From NCBI GenBank assembly GCA_029572935.1, contig JAKQHM010000052.1:62001-126000 (forward strand): DNA of 64,000 nt, written 5' to 3'. The first letter of the stretch is position 1. Each line of letters starts with the position of its first letter. Origin of the DNA: Bacteroidota bacterium (GTDB lineage: Bacteria > Bacteroidota > Bacteroidia > Chitinophagales > Saprospiraceae). Below the pieces are notes generated by a model. That model saw only the letters and a program-made list of their open reading frames with translations. It did no database searches and had not been told where the DNA came from. The translations under genes were made by a program, and so were the position numbers. Positions 13,740 through 24,008 of this stretch are shown one piece after another.

Positions 13740-15842
13740 ATGAAAAAAGAGATGAATTCCAAAAAAGCATGGTTTGTAGTGGTACCGCTCCTGATGGGCC
13801 TTTTTTACATCACGAGCCAGTGCAGGCCGTCCCATCCTCCGGGATCCAAAGAGCAATTGCTGCTGCAGCTGATTTACAAACAAAGTCAGAGCTACCACTA
13901 TCAGCCGCCGGTGATCGACGATGCCTTTTCTGCCAAGGCTTTTGAACAGTATCTCAAAAACCTCGATTCCGGAAAGCGTTTTCTGACCCGCGAAGACATC
14001 AAGAAGCTGGAATCCTACCGGCTCAAAATGGATGACCATTTCCGCGAAGGCAATCTGGAGCTCTTTGAAAAGTCCGTTGAGTTGCTGACCGCAGGCATTC
14101 GCAAGACCGAAACATATTACAAGGAGTTTCTCGCCCAGAAACCCGACCTGGAGGGCAAGGGTGAAATCGAACTGGATTCCGACAAGCGGGAATGGGCATC
14201 CAATGACCGCGAACTGAAGGAATTTTGGCAAAAGTCCATGCGATACGATTTTTTGTCCCGGTATTACGATGCGATGGACACCGACGAGGAAGAAAAGGAA
14301 AAGAAACCTATGGATTCCACGATCGCATCCATCCGGACAGACATCCAGGAGAGCATGGAAAACTGGTATAAGAGAATGGATCGCATGACGCGCGGCGATC
14401 ATTTTGAGGTCTTTGTGAATACCCTGATCCATATTTACGATCCGCATACCGATTTTCTCAATCCCAAGGACAAGGAAGACTTCAACATCAACATGTCCGG
14501 CAAGCTGGAGGGCATCGGAGCGAGGCTGCAGACAGAAAAGGAATACACCAAAGTTTCCTCCATTGTTCCTGGTGGTCCTGCCTGGAAGCAGAAAGAACTG
14601 GAGGCAAACGACATCATTCAGGGCGTTCAGCAGGAAGGCCAGGAAATGGTAGACATCAAAGGAATGTACATCGACGAGGTGGTCAAGATGATCCGGGGTA
14701 AAAAGGGTACCCGTGTGACCTTGAAGGTGAAAAAAACGGATGGCGTGGTCAAGGATATCACCATCGAGCGCGATGAAGTGATCATGGACGAAGGATTTGC
14801 CCGTTCCGCCATTTTGTCGCTCGACAGTCTGGACCGTTCCGTGGGCTATATTCGCCTCCCCAGATTTTATGCGGACTTTGAAAATCCCAACGGGGCAAGC
14901 TGCGCCAGGGACGTTCAGAAGGAACTGCGCAAACTCACGGCGGAGGGAGCCAAAAGCCTCATTTTTGATTTGAGAAACAATGGCGGAGGATCGCTTCAGG
15001 AAGTTGTGGAAATGGCGGGTTTGTTTTTTGAGAAGGGCCCTGTGGTGCAGGTCAGGGACCGCGACCGCGTGAGTCCTTATCAGGATACGGACCCGGGCGT
15101 GGAATTTACCGGTCCGGTCGTGATGCTGGTCAACAAAAATTCAGCTTCGGCTTCTGAGATCCTGGCAGCCTGCCTGCAGGATTACAAGAGGGCCGTGATC
15201 ATTGGCGATGGATCCACCTTTGGCAAGGGCACGGTACAGCGCTTTGTCAATCTGGATCGTATTCCGGGTAACGATCAGTTCAAGCCTTTGGGTGAGATGA
15301 AGGTGACCATCCAAAAATACTACCGCGTCAATGGGGGTTCCGTACAGTTGAAAGGAGTAGAACCCGATATCGTTCTCCCCGATCTGTATTCCTATATCGA
15401 GACAGGAGAAAAGGAATACGACAATCCCATGCCTTTTGACGAGATCAAAAGCCTGGATCTGAACCAGGATGTATACAAGATCGGCAATCTGGAAGAGGTC
15501 AAACGCAAGAGCCTGGAGCGCATCCGGGCGCAGAAGGAATTCAGTCTGGCTGATCAGCAGGCAAAGAAAATGAAGGAACTGCGCGACAAATCCAAGTACC
15601 CCTTGAATTACAATGCTTTCAAGGCGGAAATGGACTACCGCAAGAAGGAGGCCAAAAAGTCGGACGAAGATTCCATGAAACCCATCGATGCCATGATGGT
15701 AGGCAATCTCAGTGCAGACCTGAACTACATTCAGTCTGATTCATCCAGAATAGGAAGGAATGAGGATTTTCTGAAGAGCATCAAAAAAGACATTTATATT
15801 GCAGAGTCTATCCGGGTCCTCCAGGATTGCAGGAAGCAATAA
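13740..15842 (+). CDS. prc: Tail-specific C-terminal processing protease (S41 family)
   Basis: The 700-residue periplasmic protease is close in length to E. coli Tsp/Prc (682). Order: an N-terminal signal segment (residues 9-26), an N-terminal helical domain, a PDZ domain around residues 240-340 (GKLEGIGARL ... VKMIRGKKGTRV), the S41 core with LIFDLRNNGGGSL, the SASASEI serine near residue 470 and the FGKGTVQ lysine near 496, then a charged helical C-terminal domain. The Ser-Lys dyad is intact. It probably degrades or trims envelope proteins. A strong terminator follows the stop. Confidence 0.93.
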   Translation: MKKEMNSKKAWFVVVPLLMGLFYITSQCRPSHPPGSKEQLLLQLIYKQSQSYHYQPPVIDDAFSAKAFEQYLKNLDSGKRFLTREDIKKLESYRLKMDDHFREGNLELFEKSVELLTAGIRKTETYYKEFLAQKPDLEGKGEIELDSDKREWASNDRELKEFWQKSMRYDFLSRYYDAMDTDEEEKEKKPMDSTIASIRTDIQESMENWYKRMDRMTRGDHFEVFVNTLIHIYDPHTDFLNPKDKEDFNINMSGKLEGIGARLQTEKEYTKVSSIVPGGPAWKQKELEANDIIQGVQQEGQEMVDIKGMYIDEVVKMIRGKKGTRVTLKVKKTDGVVKDITIERDEVIMDEGFARSAILSLDSLDRSVGYIRLPRFYADFENPNGASCARDVQKELRKLTAEGAKSLIFDLRNNGGGSLQEVVEMAGLFFEKGPVVQVRDRDRVSPYQDTDPGVEFTGPVVMLVNKNSASASEILAACLQDYKRAVIIGDGSTFGKGTVQRFVNLDRIPGNDQFKPLGEMKVTIQKYYRVNGGSVQLKGVEPDIVLPDLYSYIETGEKEYDNPMPFDEIKSLDLNQDVYKIGNLEEVKRKSLERIRAQKEFSLADQQAKKMKELRDKSKYPLNYNAFKAEMDYRKKEAKKSDEDSMKPIDAMMVGNLSADLNYIQSDSSRIGRNEDFLKSIKKDIYIAESIRVLQDCRKQ

Positions 15843-15872
15843 AGAGACAATTCCAAAATCAGTAAATGAGAA

Positions 15873-15908
15873 GGTCGTACAAACTCATGATGTACGGCCT
15901 TTTTTTTT
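15873..15908 (+). terminator. Rho-independent terminator after prc
   Basis: AGGTCGTACA (15873-15882) pairs with TGTACGGCCT (15892-15901), a 10-bp stem with one G-T pair and a 9-nt loop. It is followed by an eight-T run. It lies 31 nt after the prc stop. Confidence 0.9.
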
Positions 15909-16140
15909 CGGCCTATTTGACCATTGGAATGGCAGCCTGTTCAGTTTTCAGGACTTTTTGTCAGGCTGATTCTTTGATCAAAATATTTTCTAAAGTACTG
16001 TTATATATACATTTATAATTTGTTTTGCCAAAGCGGTACCATCCGGACCTGACAGATCAATCAGGTGGCACGATGCTTGACCTGATAAACAGAATGCTCC
16101 ATCCGGAGTTAATTAATTACGATCAAATTAAAATCCAGAA

Positions 16141-18558
16141 ATGAATTCGAGAACAGGATTATTTTCCACGGCCATCATGGAGGATGCCGAAATGCTTCCT
16201 TTCGTGGCTGTCTCTGATGAAGAAGAATCCGGCAAGGACGAGACCTTTGGTGAGGTCATGCCCGTGATGCCGCTCAAGAATACCATACTTTTCCCCGGGG
16301 TGATCATTCCCATCACGGTGGGAAGGGATAAGTCGATGAAGGCGATCACCCGGTCCAATGAGCAGGATAAGTTCATTGCTGTGTTGACACAAAAAGACAG
16401 CAGGACAGAAAATCCGGGATTTGCGGACCTCTATCAGACCGGCACGGTGGCCCGGATCGTGAAAATGCTGAAGATGCCCGATGGCAGCCAGACCGTCATT
16501 TTGCAGGGTCGCAAGCGCTTTACCGTGGATCAGGCCCTGCGCGAAGAACCCTATCTGGAAGCGAAGATCTCACTGAGGGCCTATCAGGCCTCCGAACGCA
16601 AGCTAGAATACGATGCCATGATCAAGGCGATCCAGGAGCAATCCAGACGCATCGTAGAACTTTCTCCCCAGATCCCCAACGAGGCACAGTTGCTCTTGCG
16701 CAACATAGACAATGACCGCTTCCTTCTGAATTTCATTTCATCCAATATCAACATCAGCATAGAGCAAAAGCAAGCCTTGCTGGAAAACGACGACCTTTTC
16801 AAGAAAGCTGAAAGTCTGCTGGTACACCTGAGTCACGAGCTGAAGCTCCTTGAGGTCAAGGATCAGATCGAATCCAAAGTAAGGGGTGATCTGGAGAAAC
16901 AGCAGAGGGATTATTACCTCAACCAACAGCTCAAGACCATTCAGGAGGAACTGGGCCAGGATCCCCACGAGCAGGATTTATTGGATCTGCAGGAAAAAGC
17001 TTCCAAAAAGAAATGGAATAAAAATGTCCAGGAGCACTTTGACAGAGAACTGGGCAAGCTGCAAAGGATGAATCCACAGGTAGCCGAGTATTCTGTGCAG
17101 ATGAATTATCTGGAAATGCTCATCGACCTGCCCTGGAATGAATACACCAAAGATCAGTACGATATACACAAGATCCGCAAGGTGCTCGACAAGGATCACT
17201 ACGGTTTGGAAAAAGTTAAAGAGCGGATCATCGAACATCTGGCGGTTCTCAAACTCAAAGGAGACATGAAGGCTCCGATCCTTTGTCTAGTGGGTCCTCC
17301 GGGAGTAGGTAAAACCTCATTGGGAAAATCAATCGCCAAGGCGCTCAACAGAAAGTTTGTCAGGATGTCCCTGGGCGGTCTCCACGATGAGTCCGAGATC
17401 CGCGGTCACCGCAAAACCTATATAGGTGCCATGCCGGGCAGGATCATCCAGTCCATAAGGAAGTCGAAGTCTTCCAATCCGGTTTTCATTCTGGATGAAA
17501 TCGATAAGATAGGCAAGGATTTCCGTGGTGATCCTTCTTCAGCCTTGCTGGAAGTCCTGGATCCTGAGCAGAATTCAACTTTTCACGACAATTACCTGGA
17601 ACTGGAATACGACCTTTCCAAGGTATTGTTTATTGCCACTTCCAACTCCCTGAGCGGTATTCAGCCGGCCCTGCTGGATCGCATGGAGATCATCGAAATA
17701 CAAGGATACTCTCTGGAAGAAAAGCTCGAAATAGCCCAAAAGCACCTGATTCCTGCCCTCCTGGAGGAACATGGGTTGAAAGCCCGCCAGATCAAGTTGA
17801 CGCGTGAAGTGGTCACCAAGGTGATCGAGGATTATACGCGGGAATCCGGAGTGAGGTCTCTGGGCAGACAACTGGCCTCTCTGATGAGGCGCGCCGCACT
17901 CGAAGTGGCCATGAACAAAGTCAAACAGGTGAGCTTCCACACCGATCAGGTGAAGGAGATCCTGGGCGTTCCCCGCTTCAGCAGCGATCAGTATCAGGAA
18001 AACCTACCGGCAGGGGTGGCCATTGGCCTGGCCTGGACCCGTGTGGGAGGAGACATCCTATACATTGAAACCTCAATTTCCAAGGGCAAAGGGAAGATGA
18101 CCCTGACCGGAAACCTCGGAGATGTCATGAAAGAATCAGCGAGTACTGCAATCAGTTTCATCCGTTCCCACGCCGCGGAACTGAACATCGAAGAAGACTT
18201 TTTTGAAAACCACGACATACATATTCACGTTCCCGAGGGAGCCATTCCCAAGGACGGACCCTCTGCGGGGATCACCATGTTGTCAGCCGTCACCTCCAGC
18301 ATCATCGGAAAACCCATGAAACCCTTTATGGCCATGACAGGGGAGATCACCCTGAGAGGAAGGGTGCTGCCGGTTGGGGGTATCAAGGAAAAAGTGCTCG
18401 CAGCCAAAAGGGCTGGACTGAAAACCATCATGCTTTGTGTGGAAAACAAACCGCATGTGGAGGAGATACCTGCCGAACACTTGAAAGGACTTGAATTTAT
18501 CTACGTGAGGGATATGCACGAAGTGCTTTCTCATGCTTTGGGCGTGTCCAAGTTCTGA
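16141..18558 (+). CDS. lon: ATP-dependent Lon protease
   Basis: The 805-residue cytoplasmic AAA+ serine protease has an N-terminal LON substrate-binding domain (about residues 40-240, [16 protein letters not shown]), a coiled-coil linker, and the ATPase module with Walker [10 protein letters not shown] near 383 and Walker [11 protein letters not shown]. The C-terminal protease domain carries the catalytic Ser in KDGPSAG (about 708) and Lys in GGIKEK (about 751). Length and order are normal for LonA. About 300 nt upstream hold the prc terminator but no clear promoter box close to the start. Confidence 0.96.
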   Translation: MNSRTGLFSTAIMEDAEMLPFVAVSDEEESGKDETFGEVMPVMPLKNTILFPGVIIPITVGRDKSMKAITRSNEQDKFIAVLTQKDSRTENPGFADLYQTGTVARIVKMLKMPDGSQTVILQGRKRFTVDQALREEPYLEAKISLRAYQASERKLEYDAMIKAIQEQSRRIVELSPQIPNEAQLLLRNIDNDRFLLNFISSNINISIEQKQALLENDDLFKKAESLLVHLSHELKLLEVKDQIESKVRGDLEKQQRDYYLNQQLKTIQEELGQDPHEQDLLDLQEKASKKKWNKNVQEHFDRELGKLQRMNPQVAEYSVQMNYLEMLIDLPWNEYTKDQYDIHKIRKVLDKDHYGLEKVKERIIEHLAVLKLKGDMKAPILCLVGPPGVGKTSLGKSIAKALNRKFVRMSLGGLHDESEIRGHRKTYIGAMPGRIIQSIRKSKSSNPVFILDEIDKIGKDFRGDPSSALLEVLDPEQNSTFHDNYLELEYDLSKVLFIATSNSLSGIQPALLDRMEIIEIQGYSLEEKLEIAQKHLIPALLEEHGLKARQIKLTREVVTKVIEDYTRESGVRSLGRQLASLMRRAALEVAMNKVKQVSFHTDQVKEILGVPRFSSDQYQENLPAGVAIGLAWTRVGGDILYIETSISKGKGKMTLTGNLGDVMKESASTAISFIRSHAAELNIEEDFFENHDIHIHVPEGAIPKDGPSAGITMLSAVTSSIIGKPMKPFMAMTGEITLRGRVLPVGGIKEKVLAAKRAGLKTIMLCVENKPHVEEIPAEHLKGLEFIYVRDMHEVLSHALGVSKF

Positions 18559-18582
18559 AAAGCGACAAGAGCCTAATTATTA

Positions 18583-18601
18583 TTTCAGTTTACAACTGAA
18601 A
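18583..18601. terminator. Stem-loop between lon and gcvP, possible terminator
   Basis: TTTCAGTT-TAC-AACTGAAA is a perfect 8-bp hairpin 25 nt after the lon stop. There is no T-run after it on the + strand, so termination is uncertain. Confidence 0.4.
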
Positions 18602-18627
18602 AAGGGTCCGTTTGTTAATCACACAGT

Positions 18628-18635
18628 TATTTTTG
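18628..18635 (+). promoter_or_regulatory. -7 promoter box TATTTTTG for gcvP
   Basis: It matches TAnnTTTG and ends 20 nt before the gcvP ATG, the spacing common in this window. A TTTG at 18611-18614 is only 13 nt upstream, so the -33 element is not convincing. Confidence 0.5.
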
Positions 18636-18655
18636 CAGACCAAAAAAATTAATCA

Positions 18656-21538
18656 ATGAATCCATTTGCCCGTACAGATAAATTTGAAAGCAGGCACATC
18701 GGCACACTGGGGCCGGACCTGAGTGCCATGCTGAGGACCATGGGACTCGGCAGCGTCGATCAGCTGATCCAGGAGACCATTCCGGATCACATACGCCGTA
18801 AGGACGAAATGAAAATTCCTGCCGCACAGGCTGAGTTTGACTATCTCCAGGAGCTCAAGCAGCTGGCCGCTCAAAACCGTCCTTTCAAATCATTTATCGG
18901 ACAGGGTTATTATGGTACCGTGACACCCAGTGTGATCAGCCGCAACGTCTTTCAGAATCCGGGCTGGTACACTCAGTACACCCCTTATCAGGCAGAAATC
19001 GCGCAGGGCAGACTGGAAGCGCTGTTGAATTTTCAAACCATGGTATCGGATCTCACCGGACTGCCAATCGCCAATGCCTCTCTTCTGGATGAAGGCACGG
19101 CAGCTGCAGAAGCCATGCTGATGTTTTACCATGCCAAGGCAGGGAAAAACAAGGAAACCTCTCCCCGCGTATTTTTCGTGGACAGGGGCGTATATGGTCA
19201 AACCTTATCCGTTTTGAAATCCCGGTCCTGGCCCAATCACATAGAGATCGTGACCGGTGATGTTCTCAAAGATCCGATTCCTGATTCCTGTTTCGGTGTT
19301 TTGCTGCAATATCCGGATGCCAGAGGTTCGGTTGAAGATTACACAGCCTTCATTGAAACAGCTCATCAAAAATCCTGTTATGTGGCCATGGCTACAGATC
19401 TGATGGCTCTGTGCATGATCAAATCTCCGGGTGAATTGGGAGCCGACGTGGCCTTGGGCAACAGCCAGCGATTTGGAGTGCCCATGGGATTCGGAGGTCC
19501 ACATGCAGCGTTTTTTGCCGTAAAGGATGAATTTAAAAGGGATATCCCGGGCAGGATCATCGGTGTTTCAATCGACGAGCACGGCAACCGCGCATTGCGC
19601 ATGGCGTTACAGACCCGTGAACAGCACATTCGCCGCGAAAAAGCCACTTCCAATATTTGCACAGCACAGGCGCTTCTATCCATCATGGCTTCCATGTATG
19701 CGGTTTATCACGGCCCGGAAGGCCTGTACCGCATCAGCCGAAGGATCCACGATATGACCGCCAGTCTGGCAGATGCGCTGTTATCTCTGGGATACAAGCT
19801 GGGCAGCAATCAGTATTATGATACGATCAGCATTCTCGCCGATTCGGATGTGCGTGCCCGAATCCGCAAGGAATCAGAAGCTGCCATGATCAATTTCTGG
19901 TACACGGATGAAGCAGTGCAGATCTCTCTGGACGAAACAGCTCAGGAGGAGACTCTTAAGACCATCGCCTCTGTTTTTGCCAAGGCAGCGGGCAAGTCCA
20001 ATGCTGTTTTGCTCATGCCTTCCAGCGGACCCAGGATTCAGTCACATCTGATCAGAACCTCTGAATACCTTACTCATCCTATCTTCAATACCAAGCATAC
20101 GGAATCCGCCATGATGCGGTACATCAAGAGTCTGGAAAACAAGGATCTCTCATTGGTGCATTCCATGATCTCACTGGGTTCCTGTACCATGAAGCTCAAT
20201 GCCGCTACCGAGTTGATACCGGTCAGCTGGCCTGAATTCAGCGATGTGCATCCTTTTGTTCCTCAGGATCAGGTAGCAGGTTACCTGGCCATGGTCCGCG
20301 ATCTGGAGGAATACCTCTGCCAGGCAACCGGATTTACAGCTTGTTCGCTGCAGCCCAACTCAGGAGCTCAGGGTGAATTTGCAGGGTTGCTCACGATCAA
20401 GGCCTATCACGAATCCCGCGGAGACAAGCAAAGGAATGTAGCCCTCATCCCGGCCTCTGCGCATGGTACCAATCCGGCTTCCGCCGTGGTGGCAGGCATG
20501 GATGTCGTGGTCACTTCCTGCGACGAAAACGGAAACATAATCGTAGAAGATATTCGGGCAAAAGCAGAACAATACAAAGATCGTCTGGCCTGTCTGATGG
20601 TCACTTATCCTTCTACCCATGGTGTTTTTGAAACAGCCATCCAGGAGATTTGTAAAATCGTGCATGATTTTGGCGGACTGGTCTATATGGACGGAGCCAA
20701 TATGAATGCCCAGGTGGGCCTCACGAGTCCTGCAACCATTGGCGCGGATGTATGTCACCTAAATCTGCACAAGACTTTCGCCATTCCACATGGAGGTGGA
20801 GGTCCTGGTATGGGTCCCATTTGTGTCAACGATAAGCTGAAACCTTTTTTACCTGGTCATCCCTACATGGATTCCCTCAACAAGGGCCAGGCCGTGCCGG
20901 CAGTGTCTGCCACGCCCTATGGATCAGCCAGCATTTTGCTGATTTCATATGCTTACATCCGCATGCTGGGACCGGATGGAATGACCCGCTCTACGGTTCA
21001 CGCTATTCTCAATGCCAACTACATCGCCTATCGTCTGGGCAAACGCTATAAAGTGCTCTACAAGGGAGAAAAGGGCCGCGTGGCACATGAACTTATCCTG
21101 GATCTGCGCCCTTATAAGGACGTTGGAGTTTCTGCAGAGGACGTTGCCAAAAGGCTAATGGATTATGGCTTTCACGCGCCCACGCTTTCATTCCCGGTCG
21201 CAGGTACCATCATGATCGAGCCTACTGAATCTGAAAATCTCGAAGAGCTGGACCGCTTTTGCGATGCCCTTTTGAGTATCCACGAAGAGATCGATGAAAT
21301 CGCCAGAGGGGAATATCCTGCTGACAATAATGTGCTGCACAATGCGCCCCATACCGCTGCGGTGATTACGGCCGATGAATGGAACCGGCCTTACAGCCGC
21401 CAGAAGGCAGCTTACCCCTTGCCTTACCTATCTCATTCCAATAAATTCTGGCCTATGGTCAGCAGGGTCAATAATGCCTATGGCGACCGCAATCTCATCT
21501 GCACTTGTCCGCCATTGGAAGATTATATGAACGGCTGA
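18656..21538 (+). CDS. gcvP: Glycine dehydrogenase (decarboxylating), P-protein
   Basis: The 960-residue P-protein decarboxylates glycine and passes the aminomethyl group to the lipoyl H-protein of the glycine cleavage system. It is the single-chain form with both halves fused. The N-terminal half starts RHIGTLGPDLSAML, and the C-terminal half carries the PLP lysine in LNLHKTFAIPHGGGGPG (about residue 706). SLGSCTMKLNAA and the HGTNPAS motif are present. The other cleavage-system genes are not in this window. The next gene starts 20 nt downstream. Confidence 0.96.
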   Translation: MNPFARTDKFESRHIGTLGPDLSAMLRTMGLGSVDQLIQETIPDHIRRKDEMKIPAAQAEFDYLQELKQLAAQNRPFKSFIGQGYYGTVTPSVISRNVFQNPGWYTQYTPYQAEIAQGRLEALLNFQTMVSDLTGLPIANASLLDEGTAAAEAMLMFYHAKAGKNKETSPRVFFVDRGVYGQTLSVLKSRSWPNHIEIVTGDVLKDPIPDSCFGVLLQYPDARGSVEDYTAFIETAHQKSCYVAMATDLMALCMIKSPGELGADVALGNSQRFGVPMGFGGPHAAFFAVKDEFKRDIPGRIIGVSIDEHGNRALRMALQTREQHIRREKATSNICTAQALLSIMASMYAVYHGPEGLYRISRRIHDMTASLADALLSLGYKLGSNQYYDTISILADSDVRARIRKESEAAMINFWYTDEAVQISLDETAQEETLKTIASVFAKAAGKSNAVLLMPSSGPRIQSHLIRTSEYLTHPIFNTKHTESAMMRYIKSLENKDLSLVHSMISLGSCTMKLNAATELIPVSWPEFSDVHPFVPQDQVAGYLAMVRDLEEYLCQATGFTACSLQPNSGAQGEFAGLLTIKAYHESRGDKQRNVALIPASAHGTNPASAVVAGMDVVVTSCDENGNIIVEDIRAKAEQYKDRLACLMVTYPSTHGVFETAIQEICKIVHDFGGLVYMDGANMNAQVGLTSPATIGADVCHLNLHKTFAIPHGGGGPGMGPICVNDKLKPFLPGHPYMDSLNKGQAVPAVSATPYGSASILLISYAYIRMLGPDGMTRSTVHAILNANYIAYRLGKRYKVLYKGEKGRVAHELILDLRPYKDVGVSAEDVAKRLMDYGFHAPTLSFPVAGTIMIEPTESENLEELDRFCDALLSIHEEIDEIARGEYPADNNVLHNAPHTAAVITADEWNRPYSRQKAAYPLPYLSHSNKFWPMVSRVNNAYGDRNLICTCPPLEDYMNG

Positions 21539-21558
21539 TCCATAGTCAAACCGGACCG

Positions 21559-22170
21559 ATGCAGATCAGCGCAGAATATTGCAGCAGTGTATTTCACGAG
21601 GTCATCAAGACTTATCATCTGACGGATGATGTCGATACACTCTATCCATTTGAAGGCGGGCAATCCGATATTCACCATATGTTGATGAGGAAATGCTGGA
21701 TAGACTGTGTGCAATGGCATCTGGAGGACATCATACGGAGACCTGATTTGCCTGCGCCCAGATTCATCGAAATCAAAAGAAGAATAGACCGGTCCAATCA
21801 GGAGCGGACAGACCTCGTCGAAAAAATCGACGACTGGTTTTTGAATGAACTGAAATCGGTTTCTGTAAACAAGGATGCCCGGATCAATACCGAAACACCT
21901 GCCTGGGCTCTGGACAGGCTTTCTATTCTGATGCTCAAATTGTGGCACATGGACGAACAGGCCAGGAGGGCGGATGCAGAAGAGCACCACAGGGCGATGT
22001 GCAGTCAGAAGTATTCCGTTTTACTCGATCAGAAAAATGACCTCTGTGCCAGTATCAACAGCCTGATGGAAGAACTGGAGCAGGGAAGGGCGTTGATGAA
22101 AGTGTACAGACAAATGAAAATGTACAATGATCCCTCTACGAATCCGGAATTGTACAAAAGCAAGAGCTGA
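21559..22170 (+). CDS. DUF4254 domain protein
   Basis: The called ORF begins at a TTG inside gcvP (21505). The ATG at 21559, 20 nt after the gcvP stop, is the better start and gives 203 residues (MQISAEYC ...). It is predicted to be cytoplasmic and mostly helical, with the conserved N-terminal block FEGGQSDIHHMLMRKCWIDCVQWHLEDIIR typical of DUF4254. As I recall, this family is often found beside GT9 heptosyltransferase genes in Bacteroidota, and here the GT9 gene follows after 3 nt. The function is not known; a link to lipopolysaccharide assembly is inferred from the neighbour. Confidence 0.85.
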   Translation: MQISAEYCSSVFHEVIKTYHLTDDVDTLYPFEGGQSDIHHMLMRKCWIDCVQWHLEDIIRRPDLPAPRFIEIKRRIDRSNQERTDLVEKIDDWFLNELKSVSVNKDARINTETPAWALDRLSILMLKLWHMDEQARRADAEEHHRAMCSQKYSVLLDQKNDLCASINSLMEELEQGRALMKVYRQMKMYNDPSTNPELYKSKS

Positions 22171-22173
22171 AGG

Positions 22174-23259
22174 ATGAAGCTCCTGGTCATCCGGTTTTCT
22201 GCACTGGGCGATGTGACCATGACCCATCCGGTCATCAGAAGGGCAATCGAGTTGAATCCAAAAGTTGAAATTCACTTTCTCACCCGAAAGAATTTTTCAT
22301 TTATCATGGACTCCATCCCGGGCGTAAAGGTCCTGGGCCATGAGTTCGATCCTGGAATCAGGGGGTTTGTACAATTGGTACGCATTTGTTTTTCTCTGCG
22401 GATGGAATCATATGATGCAGTGGTCGATTTACACGGAAACCTCCGTTCTGCCTGTATTGGGTGGTTTCTCAGAATGTCGGGCATTCCGGTTTTCAAAATT
22501 GACAAAGGACGCAAGGAAAAGAAAAAATACATCGGCACACAGCCTCAAAGCAGGATGAGTTTGCGTCACCATTACCTTCGCTATGCAGATGTTTTCAGAG
22601 CGGCAGGAATGAATCTGCCAGAAGAAATAGAAAGTTACGAAACTGTCAGATGGCCCGAAGATCCGGTTCAGGAAAAAGAATTGGATCGGTTGATGGATGA
22701 ACATGGCTGGCGGGGAAGGCCTCTGATCGGACTCGCTGCTTTTGCACGCCATATCTGGAAGGAATATCCGACAGAAAAATCAGAAAATCTGCTGAAGAAA
22801 ATTCTGGATGAGGCAGATTCAGAATCTTTGATTTTTCTCATCGGAGGTGGTGATCGCGAAAACCAGATCATGGAGCAATGGCAGAGCCTCTATCCGGATC
22901 GCATCAAACTGCTGCATGCCTATATGCCCCTGCGGCTTCAGGTACGTTTTTTTTCCAGATTATCAGTTCTGATGACCATGGATTCGGCCAATCTGCATTT
23001 AGCATCTCTTTCGGGTGTACCCAGGATCATTTCCGTGTGGGGTCCTACTCATGCGGATCTGGGCTTTGGTCCGTCTGCAGGTCCCAGACATACACTCGTC
23101 CAAATAGATCCCGTGCAGCTTTCCTGCAGACCCTGTTCTGTTTTCGGTAATAAAGAATGCAGCAGGGGAGATCATGCCTGCATGCACATGATTGATGAAC
23201 AGATCATCGCAGATGAAATTTTGAACTCTGTCAAAGGTCTTTCTTCCGGTAGATCCTGA
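22174..23259 (+). CDS. Glycosyltransferase family 9 (heptosyltransferase-like)
   Basis: The 361-residue protein resembles ADP-heptose:LPS heptosyltransferases. The N-terminus KLLVIRFSALGDVTMTHPV is the GT9 signature. The C-terminal half holds LIGGGDRE and the nucleotide-sugar site (MTMDSANLHLASLSGVP and SVWGPTHADLGFGP). A cysteine cluster near the end (CRPCSVFGNKECSRGDHACM) is common in the family. It probably adds a sugar to lipid A core on the cytoplasmic face. It is coupled to the DUF4254 gene, and its 3' end overlaps the convergent nosY gene by 29 nt. Confidence 0.88.
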   Translation: MKLLVIRFSALGDVTMTHPVIRRAIELNPKVEIHFLTRKNFSFIMDSIPGVKVLGHEFDPGIRGFVQLVRICFSLRMESYDAVVDLHGNLRSACIGWFLRMSGIPVFKIDKGRKEKKKYIGTQPQSRMSLRHHYLRYADVFRAAGMNLPEEIESYETVRWPEDPVQEKELDRLMDEHGWRGRPLIGLAAFARHIWKEYPTEKSENLLKKILDEADSESLIFLIGGGDRENQIMEQWQSLYPDRIKLLHAYMPLRLQVRFFSRLSVLMTMDSANLHLASLSGVPRIISVWGPTHADLGFGPSAGPRHTLVQIDPVQLSCRPCSVFGNKECSRGDHACMHMIDEQIIADEILNSVKGLSSGRS

Positions 23260-23998
23260 TCGAAATCAGAGTAGGAATCAGGATCCACAACAACATAGTC
23301 CCCAATGTAAATGCAGACCCGATCAAACTACTGAAGAATTCTTTATACAGCGCCCCCGTATAACCCATCAGAGCACTGATGTCCAGTTTGAGCATCATCG
23401 ATATGCGGCACAGATCGATGGGATTGAGGGCGGCCAGAAAAACCACAAATTTTTCCAAGGGGTAATCGCTGAAGTTCATCAGCAGGGTCATGATGATGAC
23501 GTCATAGAGAAGTGAAAAGTAAAACCAGGCTAAGAGGACCAGACCCAGGCCCCTGGATTTTTCTCTGGACAGGATGACCACCAGCAAGGCGATCGCCGCG
23601 CAGGCCACCGAGAGGACCATTGTGATCAGAATGAGGTAGAGTATGGTGCTGCCCGCTCCAAAAATCAGTGCAGGAATCCCAAGACCCAAACCCAGACTCA
23701 GTGCCAGACTGATCGATACAGCGATCATTTCGCTCAGGATGATCCGGGTGCGTGCAACCGGAAGGCTTAGCAGGACTTCCTTAAACTCGTATGCATTGAA
23801 ATAGTAGTTACCTGCGAAAATCATGGAGATAAGGGGCACCACGATGATGACAATGTTCATCAGGCTGAGTACTGCCTTTGTCTGGTTTTCGTCCAGGTAC
23901 AAAAGAGAGAAGGAGGTCACCAGAAAAAAGAGCGTCAGACCCAGGATCACCTTGTTTTTTATAATATCGATCAGAAAGTACTTGATTATTTTGATCAT
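23231..23998 (-). CDS. nosY: NosY-like ABC transporter permease
   Basis: The 255-residue integral membrane protein has about six hydrophobic segments (for example VILGLTLFFLVTSFSLLYL, LYLILITMVLSVACAAIALLVVI), typical of ABC-2 permeases. With NosF it forms the transporter that works with periplasmic NosD in maturation of the CuZ centre of nitrous oxide reductase. The assignment as NosY rests mainly on position as last gene of the nos operon, 10 nt after nosF. It overlaps the end of the GT9 gene on the other strand. Confidence 0.82.
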   Translation of the reverse strand: MIKIIKYFLIDIIKNKVILGLTLFFLVTSFSLLYLDENQTKAVLSLMNIVIIVVPLISMIFAGNYYFNAYEFKEVLLSLPVARTRIILSEMIAVSISLALSLGLGLGIPALIFGAGSTILYLILITMVLSVACAAIALLVVILSREKSRGLGLVLLAWFYFSLLYDVIIMTLLMNFSDYPLEKFVVFLAALNPIDLCRISMMLKLDISALMGYTGALYKEFFSSLIGSAFTLGTMLLWILIPTLISIRIYRKKDL

Positions 23999-24008
23999 GC
24001 CGGGTGCT

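Noticed and set aside
13656-14447. 263-codon - strand ORF
   Set aside because: Antisense shadow of prc; its C-rich, F-rich product has no recognisable domain.
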